From positions 104,693 to 117,403 of the forward strand of contig RQSC01000009.1 of NCBI GenBank assembly GCA_013416795.1: 12,711 nucleotides of DNA, given 5' to 3'. Made by a program: the position numbers and the translations under genes. Shown piece by piece: positions 6,945 through 12,711 of this stretch (its first letter is position 1; each line of letters starts with the position of its first letter). The DNA is from Prasinococcaceae sp. CCMP 1430 (taxonomy: Eukaryota > Prasinodermophyta > Palmophyllophyceae > Prasinococcales > Prasinococcaceae). Below the pieces are notes generated by a model. That model was not told the origin of the DNA. It worked only from the letters and a program-made list of their open reading frames with translations, and did no database searches.

Positions 6945-7616
6945 TCAGTACGCGATCGCAGAGGACCACGGTACTACCGGCCGCGGGTCATCTGAGCGCA
7001 GATACGCGCACAGCAGCACGCCGTGCATGAACCATGCGATGCAGAGAGCTTGAATCGCCGACCGCGCGCCCTCGCCAAGCCCCGTTAAGATGACCATCGG
7101 TATAGCCACCGCCGTGAGGAGCTTAGTTTCTAGAGCGCTCAGCACGCCGCCCCGCGAGAAGGACACGGCGACGAAGAGCGCCGCTGTTGCCGACACAAAG
7201 AGCATGCCCTTCGCATCTCCGCGGCCAGGCTCCACCGCCGTCGCAGTCTGTGCGCCCGCGCCCTCCTCGAGTTCTGTACCCTCGTGCGCCGCGCCATTCC
7301 TTGCACCGGTCCGCGCCCCCTTGTCCGCACGCTGCCGCGTCTCGTCTCCCTCCAAGCGCGCCGCTTTGAGCTCCCTCCTCTTGACGGAGAGCTTCGCCCG
7401 CGCCACTGCGAGATCTTCTGCGAGCGCGCGCGAGTGCTCGCGCTCTCTCTCGAGCAGCTCCGCCGCCTGCATCATGCCAAGCGCGCGGTTGCGCACTGTG
7501 CGGGCGGCGCGGAGCGGCGCAAGCGCCACGCCTGCAGCAGCACAGATGCATGCCCACGGAAGCGTCGCAAGGTACCACGCGAGCGAGAGCAAGCGCTGCA
7601 TAGCGCTCGACAACAT
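6945..7616 (-). CDS. Multi-pass membrane protein with central coiled coil, unknown function
   Basis: This is an intronless 223-residue frame with TGA at 6945-6947. I chose the ATG at 7616 because hydrophobic sequence begins at once (MLSSAMQRLLSLAWYLATL); upstream frame extension is Pro/Arg-rich low complexity. Residues 9-35 form a first membrane segment, about 50-100 a charged coiled coil (ELLEREREHSRALAEDL), about 100-136 a polar linker, then three hydrophobic segments near 137-160, 166-181 and 188-206, and a short tail ending VVPWSSAIAY. The plan (N-terminal helix, coiled coil, C-terminal helices) resembles no family I can name. The frame is longer than chance and its hydrophobic pattern is coherent, but it could have extra exons. 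Confidence 0.6.
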   Translation of the reverse strand: MLSSAMQRLLSLAWYLATLPWACICAAAGVALAPLRAARTVRNRALGMMQAAELLEREREHSRALAEDLAVARAKLSVKRRELKAARLEGDETRQRADKGARTGARNGAAHEGTELEEGAGAQTATAVEPGRGDAKGMLFVSATAALFVAVSFSRGGVLSALETKLLTAVAIPMVILTGLGEGARSAIQALCIAWFMHGVLLCAYLRSDDPRPVVPWSSAIAY

Positions 7617-8058
7617 CGCCCCTCCTCCGCGCAGCGGGGGGGGGCGAACGTGGGGTCGCGAAGGCGGTGGGCGCGCAGCGTGAGCAGTTACTTTCCTCCG
7701 CCGGGAGGGCCCACCGGCCCCCGCGCACTCAGCCTGGCTTCGGCGCACGCGTGGAGCTGTTCGGAGGGCTCGCGGGACAGCCTCGCCGGCCCCTTGAACG
7801 CTCCTTCCCACCACCGCCCTGCGTCACACGGCACAGCCCCGGGTGCGCGCCCCCAGCGCGCCCCCCGCGCGTGTGCGTGCAGTGGCGCTGGCCGCACCGC
7901 TGGGCGCCCCCCCCGCTGCCGCCGCGGCGCACGGGAGCGGCAGGCGGCAGAGCCGACGCCGAGGCCCCATCGCCTAGGCGCGCGTCGGTAGGTGCGACGG
8001 CAGCGCAAGGTACGGCATCGTCGCCTCGATCTCAACCGGCACGAGCCCCAACGCCTGC

Positions 8059-8127
8059 ACCAGCAGCACCTGCACCACCACCACCACCAGCACCTGCACC
8101 AGCAGCAGCAGCAGCAGCAGCACGAGC
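8059..8127 (+). repeat. CAC/CAG trinucleotide repeat with CACCTGCACCAGCAG units
   Basis: Interrupted CAC and CAG runs include five CAC in a row (about 8077-8091) and seven CAG (about 8101-8121). CCAGCACCTGCACCA-like segments recur. It is non-coding in the models given here. Confidence 0.75.
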
Positions 8128-8159
8128 AGATTCAGGCCCCCTTCGATTTTGATGGAGCT

Positions 8160-8199
8160 TTCGCATGCGCGAACGCGCAAAGGCCGAAACGCATGCGAA
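8160..8199. repeat. Inverted repeat, 10-base arms (TTCGCATGCG / CGCATGCGAA)
   Basis: Arms at 8160-8169 and 8190-8199 are perfect reverse complements with a 20-base spacer. Each arm contains the self-palindrome GCATGC. It could be a hairpin or a paired binding site in the promoter region of the hydroxylase-like gene. Confidence 0.7.
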
Positions 8200-8212
8200 G
8201 CGCGCGCCGCTT

Positions 8213-8277
8213 AAAAAAAAAAAGAGGCACGAAACGCGCTTTACCGAGTGCTGTTTCGTGGCGTTTTTTTTTTTTTT
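8213..8277. repeat. Fold-back element: A11 ... CACGAAAC / GTTTCGTG ... T14
   Basis: A run of 11 A (8213-8223) and CACGAAAC (8228-8235) face GTTTCGTG (8253-8260) and a run of 14 T (8264-8277). Together they can form a stem of about 19-20 pairs around a 17-base loop, with a small internal mismatch. It lies just after the previous inverted repeat. Confidence 0.7.
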
Positions 8278-8457
8278 GCGTGCGCGCCTCGTGGGGCGGG
8301 TGGGCAGGCCGGGCCCGGGGCGCTGCGCGCACGTGCCACACGGGGCGCGCACGCGCGCTCGCGCGCGCGCGCGGCGCTGCGGGTGGGGCGATCGGCGGGA
8401 GACGGCGGGTGTTCGGTTGGGTTGAGGGGTGGGGTGGGCTGCGGGTGGAGAGCGGGC

Positions 8458-10428
8458 ATGGGGCTCGACGATGGCCTCGCGGCGCCGCAGCGCCGCACGG
8501 CGCGTCGACTGCGGAACGCGATGTGCCCGCACACGCCGGCGGGCATAGGCGCGCTCGTTCTCGCGGCGACGGTGGGCGGTGTCGTCCTGACGCTCTTCAT
8601 GCTGGGCCTAGGGCCCAGCGAGGTGCGCGAGCGCTACGCGGAGGTCCACCAGGGCGGACCCACGGCGTCGGCGGGGCGGAGAGGAGGGCCCCGCGCGCGA
8701 GTCGCCGCGGAGGTCGCCGCGGCCGACCGCATACACGTCGCTGCGCAGGCGGGCGAGCGCCTCGCCACGACGCTCTCGAAGCGCGACTGGCATTCCGAGC
8801 GCGTGCCGCTCGAGGACGATTTCGACCCCATCGAGGCAATGCGCCTGACGCCGACGCAGGCTGAGTGTCTCGCCGACTACGACGAGCGCTGGGCGGCCGC
8901 CGTGGGCCTGCGCTCCGCCGTGATGCCAACGACGTTCGTGCGCCTGCCGATGAGCTTCGACGCGGTGCGGGTGCGCGCGGAGATAGCGGCCGCCATGGGT
9001 GCCAAAATGGAAGACGTCGAGGCTGGCGTGCCCGACTGGTTAAGCGCGGGCGTGGACGGGCTGCACGGCGGCCCCGGCTGGGTGGCCCGCCCACCCGACA
9101 AGCTTCGCGGCACCAACACGACCAAGGTGTTTAATTACTTCTGGGCGCTCGTGGAACAGGAGGACCCGGAGGCGTCCAACCAAAATCCCGACGGCAAGGA
9201 GGGCCCTTTCGCGCTGTCGGGGCCGAACGAGGGCGAAGACCCCCGCCTGCTGCGGATGCCGTACACCAGCCAGCTAATCGCCTCCTTGCGCGTTCCTGTC
9301 GGGCGCTCGCGCCTGATGCTCGTCAAGGATGGCGATAAAGTCATGCGGCACGTCGGTGCGTGCTGCCATAGGCTCGGGCCATTGACAGCAAGCCTGCTCA
9401 GGCTCGCTGCTTGCATGCGGCACCTCCTTTTCGTGCCAACGCCTTCGCAAGCTCCTTGTGCGATTGTGCTGACCGGATGATGTGCCGCCGCCCTCCCTGC
9501 GAGACCCCACGCAGATCTGAAGGATCACCTCAGGCACATGGGACAGTCATATTTGCCCACGACAATAAAGGGCTACTGGGGCCGACGCTATCGCGTGCAC
9601 CTGCCGCTCATGACGGCGGACGAAGTCGTCTTCGAGGGAACTTCCCACGAAGATCCCTCGAAGGCTCACGAGATGCATCGGCGAGCTCGTAATGATGCGG
9701 ACGACTGGGACGGAAGGCTCAGCGTGAATATGTGTGAGGGTGAGGCGTGGGTCTTCGACAACGCTATGCAGCACGCCGTGCGTAACACGTGGGACAGGCC
9801 GCGCGTGCACCTCGTTGTGGATACGATCGGAAGTCTGCCGTTCTACGAGAAAGTCGCTGCAGGTGACCACATTAATAGTAATCCTGCTGAACCTACGCCG
9901 GTGAAGCTGCCCAACAAGCCGCCGTCGATCCTCGAGACACCCTCCAGCGACAACGTGGTTGACCTGACCGTCGAGAATTGGCGCGACTCTCCCCCCTTCG
10001 AGGCGATGGACGCCGAGAGCGCGGCGAGCTACTTGCTCGACTCTATCGCGTCGCGCCTCTCGCCGGAAGCGCGCAGCATGTTTGAGCAAGTCGTGCACGC
10101 CGTGCTGGCGCGATGGCCGGAAGCGACGTCGCCTGCGTACAAGATGACGGACGCCGCTGCGCGCAAGGCCGAGCTCGCTGCGCGCCGTCGCCTGGCCGAT
10201 GCCATCCGTCGGGGAGCGGCCGCCATCACGTGCGCGAGTGCCGACGGCGCGCTGCTGTCCAACGGCGGCGGCATCTCCCTGCGCGACGCGGTGGAAGCCT
10301 TCGCCTTCAACGCGCTCTACTTCGAGTGCGACGGCGTGCTCGACCCCGAGGAGAGCTCAGATCGTGGGCCCTGCTTCTTCAAGCGCCCGAACCAACACAA
10401 GAGCGGCCACAACCGGAGGCACGCCTGA
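8458..10428 (+). CDS. Membrane-anchored aspartyl/asparaginyl beta-hydroxylase-like Fe(II)/2-oxoglutarate oxygenase
   Basis: Exons 8458-9355 and 9515-10428 give 603 residues. This family (PF05118, as in animal AspH) hydroxylates Asp or Asn side chains, or other substrates, using Fe(II) and 2-oxoglutarate. Residues 28-52 form a signal-anchor helix after a short Arg-rich tail, predicting a type II membrane protein. The oxygenase core starts around residue 250. RHVD (His298, Asp300) fits the HxD iron motif, R-V-H (Arg326, His328) the motif before the core strand, and EAWVFDNAMQH (His386) the distal iron His; Arg396 ten residues later fits the 2-oxoglutarate-binding Arg, the same spacing I recall for AspH. 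TIGS ends the core. About 28 residues separate His298 from Arg326, more than I expect for this subgroup. The roughly 200-residue C-terminal tail is unassigned. Substrate unknown. Confidence 0.8.
9356..9514 (+). other. Intron of the hydroxylase-like gene
   Basis: Donor G|GTGCGT at 9356, acceptor CCCCACGCAG ending at 9514 (159 bases, phase 1). The split codon G|AT restores Asp of the HxD motif. CTGAC at 9469-9473 lies about 41 bases before the acceptor. Retention would give a stop at 9478 and lose the catalytic core. Confidence 0.8.
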
Positions 10429-10814
10429 CGCCTATGCAGAGGGCGGAGTTGCGGCGCTGTCACGCGCTGCGCGCTGCGCGTAAGCAAGGAATCCCACGGC
10501 CCACGACCTCGCGGCGCTGCGCTGCAACGCCGCGCTTGAGCGCCGCTCGGGCCGCATACCGCGCAGACGCGCCGCCAGCGCGACCTCTGTGATGTGCGCC
10601 GTCGCAATGCGCATGCGAGCCGATTTAAAAACGCGACCTCGCCACAGCGCGCGCGCGCGAAGGCGCGGCACCCCCATCCACGCTTGCCCCCCTCGCATCG
10701 TGCGCGTGCCCACCCACGCAGCGCGGCGCCGCGCGCCGCCGCGCAGGGCGGGCCGCGCTGGGGCGGCAGGGGTGGCAAGGCGGGAGGGGACGAGTGAGCA
10801 CTCGGGGAGGTGAA
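10429..10814 (+). other. Intergenic region upstream of the Spg1-like gene
   Basis: These 386 bases between tandem genes hold no supported coding sequence. An ATTTAAAAAC element at about 10621-10630 is the only A/T-rich patch and could act as a TATA-like promoter element; a GCGC alternating run follows near 10648-10659. Confidence 0.5.
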
Positions 10815-11800
10815 ATGGCGTCGCCATCGCCGCTGTCGCCGCTGTCGCAGCCTTCGCCTGGGCCGCTGGCGCCCACACCGACGCAGGCCTCCGGCGCTGG
10901 CGCAGGCGCCTCTGCGGGGGGTGGGGGGAGCGCGAGTGCAGCTGCGGGCGAGTCGGCTGCTGCCGCCGCCGCGCGGCTGAGACGCGCGGCGGACAGGCTG
11001 ACGCTGAAGGTCGCCCTTCTGGGCGACGCGCAGACGGGCAAGACGAGCCTCATGATCAAGGTGCGCGTTGGCGCTCGCGCGCCGCCGCGCTCCCCTGCGC
11101 CGGGCCACGCTCCGCCGCGCTGCGCCGCCTCCCTCGCGCGCGCCCCTGCGCCCGAGTCAGCGAGTGCGCTGACGCGCGCGTGGGGCGACTGTGCAAGTTC
11201 GTCGAGGAGCGCCGCGTGGACGATGACTACGTGCAGACGCTGGGCGTGAACTTCATGGAGAAGACCGTGCCCGTTCGTGATACGGACGTCGTGTTCTCGG
11301 TGTGGGATCCGGGGTCGCAGCGCGAGTTCATGCAGTCGCTGCCGCTGGTGTGCTCGGACGCGGACGCGTTCCTGTTCATGTTCGACCTTGGCCGCCGATC
11401 GACGCTCTCCAGCATCAAGCGCTGGTACTGCGACGCGCGCGCGACCAACGCAGCAGCGACGCCCGTGCTCGTGGGTACCAAGTACGACTTCTTCTGCAAC
11501 CTGCCTGAGGAAGAAAGGAGGGAGACCGCGCGCCAGGCGCGCGCGTACGCGCGCGCGATGGGCGCGCCGCTCGTGTTTTGCTCGGCGCGCCACGGCGTCA
11601 ACGTGCAGACGCTCTTCCGCGTGGTCACCGCCGCCGTGTTCGGCGCCCCCGCTGGCGTTCGAGAGTCGACCGACTTCGCCGACGGCCCGATCGTCGAGCT
11701 GACTGGGCCGGAGAACGGCCACCATCACGCCAGCGACGGAGGCGCGGCGAACGGCCCCGGTGGCGCCGAGGGCGGCGCAGACGAAGCCCCGCGCGGTTGA
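10815..11800 (+). CDS. Spg1/Tem1-like small GTPase (septation / mitotic exit type)
   Basis: Exons 10815-11060 and 11198-11800 give 282 residues. Spg1 (fission yeast) and Tem1 (budding yeast) switch on the septation or mitotic exit kinase cascade; plants and algae have relatives. After a 60-residue Ser/Pro/Ala/Gly-rich extension come the P-loop GDAQTGKTS (residues 70-78), switch I region YVQTLGVNFMEKTV, G3 region WDPGSQREF (Asp119), FLFMFDLGRRSTLSSIKRWY, G4 GTKYD (175-179) and G5 CSARH. QTLGVNFMEKT, QREF, MFDL and GTKYD are marks of the Spg1 subfamily rather than Rab or Rho. No C-terminal prenylation Cys is present, as in Spg1; the tail is Gly/Ala/Asp-rich. The DxxG Gly is Ser122, which is unusual. 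The ATG at 10815 (GTGAAATGG) is the first in frame; the frame is open 21 bases upstream to a GTG. Confidence 0.87.
11061..11197 (+). other. Intron of the Spg1-like gene
   Basis: Donor AAG|GTGCGC at 11061, acceptor GTGCAAG ending at 11197 (137 bases, phase 0). CTGAC at 11169-11173 lies about 25 bases before the acceptor. Splicing joins SLMIK to FVEERRVDDDYVQT, which restores the GTPase fold between the P-loop helix and switch I. Confidence 0.83.
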
Positions 11801-11959
11801 GCGCGGTGGCCTTCACTCGCGGATGTAACATGTACATGTAGGCTGTCGAGCGCTCGCCAGTGCGCTGGGGGTCGGGCGAGGAGGGGTCGGCCGACAGCTC
11901 CTCCCCGCCCGAGCCGCATGCCGCGCGAGGCCCCCGGGGCCTCCGCCACTGCTATATAT

Positions 11960-12030
11960 TGACGATGTATGCAGCCACGGGAAAGTCTTTGTCTGCGATT
12001 GAAACTTTCCCGTGGGTTCATGCATCGTCA
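11960..12030. repeat. Imperfect 27-base inverted repeat (hairpin), downstream of Spg1-like gene
   Basis: Arms at 11960-11986 and 12004-12030 are separated by a 17-base loop. The inner 12 bases CCACGGGAAAGT / ACTTTCCCGTGG and the outer 8 bases TGACGATG / CATCGTCA pair perfectly; about 7 bases between them pair poorly. The start lies about 160 bases after the GTPase stop, so it may be in the 3' UTR. Confidence 0.8.
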
Positions 12031-12048
12031 TTATTTATTACGAACCCA
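12013..12048. repeat. Second, overlapping inverted repeat TGGGTTC / GAACCCA
   Basis: Perfect 7-base arms at 12013-12019 and 12042-12048 enclose a 22-base A/T-rich loop. The left arm overlaps the right arm of the larger inverted repeat, so the two folds compete. Confidence 0.65.
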
Positions 12049-12225
12049 GGCATCTCGCGGCGCTCGCGGACGGCGGCCCCCGCGGGCGGCGGGGGGCCCG
12101 GACGGGAGGGATCGGATCTTCGCCGGGGAAGCGCCGGCGGCCGCGCAATCCGCGGGGCGTCAAACGGCCCCGAGTTGCACCCGGGCGTAGATAGACAGGT
12201 GGCTGGCTCGGCGTAAAAAAAGGCC

Positions 12226-12265
12226 AAACCAAACCAAACCACACCACACCACACCACACCACACC
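12226..12265 (+). repeat. Pentamer microsatellite (AAACC)3(ACACC)5
   Basis: Three perfect AAACC units (12226-12240) are followed by five perfect ACACC units (12241-12265). The one-base difference between the units suggests slippage after a point change. Confidence 0.9.
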
Positions 12266-12450
12266 GAGAAAAAACGCCGAGCGGAGAGAAAACAAAGCCC
12301 CCCCGAAAAAGTAAAAAAAAAAAAATCCGCGGCGCGCAGATACTCTCTCTCGCGCGCGGGAAAGCGTCAGCGCGGGCCGGCGCGCGTTTAGGGTCGAAAA
12401 TGGACGGCGCAGCTACGGTATCATTTTGACCTCGGGTATCGGCATTGTTT

Positions 12451-12464
12451 GGGGTTAGGGTTAG
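12451..12464 (+). repeat. Telomere-like hexamers GGGGTTAGGGTTAG
   Basis: Two TTAGGG-phase units stand in an intergenic region. This is too short to be a telomere; it may be interstitial telomeric sequence or a binding site for a telobox-type factor. A single TTTAGGG lies at 12388-12394. Confidence 0.6.
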
Positions 12465-12480
12465 TGAGTTTCAGGAAAAA

Positions 12481-12510
12481 GGGGGGCAGGGGGGATGGGG
12501 GGACCGGGGG
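12481..12510 (+). other. G-quadruplex motif with four long G tracts
   Basis: G tracts of 6, 6, 6 and 5 bases are separated by CA, AT and ACC. Such short loops and long tracts fit a very stable intramolecular quadruplex on the plus strand. It lies 16 bases after the telomere-like hexamers. Confidence 0.75.
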
Positions 12511-12527
12511 CGGAGTTTGCGTTTCGC

Positions 12528-12546
12528 CGCGCGCGCGCGCGCGCGC
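12528..12546. repeat. CG alternating run
   Basis: Nineteen bases of strictly alternating C and G, able in principle to adopt Z-DNA. Confidence 0.85.
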
Positions 12547-12648
12547 CCGCGTTTCGCTTTCGCTTTCGCTCCGCGCGCGTGTCGCGGGACGGGCGCGGCG
12601 CGATGGACGTTCGAGCGGATTTCGCGAGGGGTTTCCGCGGGTTTTCCC

Positions 12649-12672
12649 CGCGCGCGCGCGCGCGCGCGCGCG
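12649..12672. repeat. CG alternating run
   Basis: Twenty-four bases of strictly alternating C and G, the longest such run in the window. Confidence 0.85.
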
Positions 12673-12711
12673 GCGCACCGCCGCGATATCTGCGCTCACT
12701 GCGGCCCCGCG

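Larger units (their letters stand above)
7617..8457. other. Divergent intergenic region, 841 bases
   Basis: This separates the minus-strand membrane protein gene from the hydroxylase-like gene and should hold both promoters. It contains a CAC/CAG trinucleotide stretch, two inverted repeats and an A-run facing a T-run (listed separately), and CG-rich runs near 8350-8370. Open frames across it are low complexity (Pro/Arg, or His/Gln from the CAC/CAG repeat), and I do not support them as genes. Confidence 0.55.
11801..12711. other. Non-coding right end of window
   Basis: I find no supported gene in these 911 bases. Frames on either strand are Arg/Pro/Gly-rich low complexity. The region contains an imperfect long inverted repeat, a pentamer microsatellite, an A-run (12313-12325), telomere-like hexamers, a four-tract G-quadruplex motif, GTTTCGCTTTCGCTTTCGCT (12551-12570) and two CG alternating runs. 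It may include the promoter of a gene beyond the edge. Confidence 0.55.

Noticed and set aside
8059-8127. CRISPR-like or protein-coding reading of the CAC/CAG repeat
   Set aside because: Units are trinucleotides without spacers; it is a simple microsatellite in eukaryotic DNA.
7667-8864. Frames across the divergent intergenic region, including a His/Gln-rich one from the CAC/CAG repeat
   Set aside because: Low-complexity Pro/Arg/His/Gln products with no motif; the last one overlaps the hydroxylase-like gene in a different frame.
9356-9480. Unspliced continuation of the hydroxylase-like frame to the TGA at 9478
   Set aside because: The oxygenase core lies downstream; a phase-1 intron with strong signals restores the HxD motif and the rest of the domain.
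11960-12048. tRNA gene suggested by GGTTCATGC near a hairpin
   Set aside because: The B-box-like word lacks the needed downstream pairing and there is no A box or acceptor stem at the right distance.
12421-12699. Minus-strand frame of 92 codons at the right end
   Set aside because: The product is Arg/Ala/Ser/Pro low complexity derived from CG runs and the G-quadruplex tract.

Overview
The window looks like nuclear DNA of a GC-rich, single-celled photosynthetic eukaryote. The evidence is spliceosomal introns, a kinetochore scaffold protein, a septation-type small GTPase, a membrane-anchored rhodanese of plastid type and very strong G/C preference at third codon positions. My leading guess is a haptophyte of the pavlovophyte kind; a mamiellophyte green alga or a pelagophyte cannot be excluded. 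Four introns are inferred. Three have donors GTGCGT or GTGCGC and a CTGAC branch-like motif about 25-45 bases before the acceptor; the rhodanese intron differs (GTTCGT, no well-placed CTGAC). Nothing here looks bacterial, viral or transposon-coded.

Layout. 1-4084 (+): one long exon, 5' end outside the window, coding a KNL1/Spc105/Spc7-type outer-kinetochore scaffold. It has PP1-docking motifs (GILK, RVSF), a KEN box, a long array of MELT-like repeats, the Spc7 domain start, a coiled coil and a C-terminal RWD-like region. 4396-5318 (-): two-exon gene for a single-pass membrane protein with coiled coil, unrecognised. About 5722-6624 (+): two-exon rhodanese-like protein with active-site Cys and a C-terminal membrane helix; its first exon or start is unresolved. 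6945-7616 (-): intronless multi-pass membrane protein with a coiled-coil stretch, unrecognised. 8458-10428 (+): two-exon, membrane-anchored aspartyl/asparaginyl beta-hydroxylase-like 2-oxoglutarate oxygenase, with the Asp of its HxD iron motif created by the splice junction. 10815-11800 (+): two-exon Spg1/Tem1-type small GTPase. 11801-12711: no supported gene, but a notable inverted repeat, pentamer microsatellite, telomere-like hexamers, a strong G-quadruplex motif and (CG)n runs.

The genes alternate in orientation (convergent, divergent, convergent, divergent, then tandem), as is common in compact algal genomes, and do not form an operon-like unit. KNL1 (spindle checkpoint and kinetochore-microtubule attachment) and Spg1/Tem1 (mitotic exit/septation) both act in cell division, but six genes in 12.7 kb can produce such a pairing by chance. 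The most interesting points are the three families of diverged MELT-like repeats in the KNL1 protein, the Gly-to-Ser change in the DxxG motif of the GTPase, and several non-coding inverted repeats and telomere-like or G-rich tracts.
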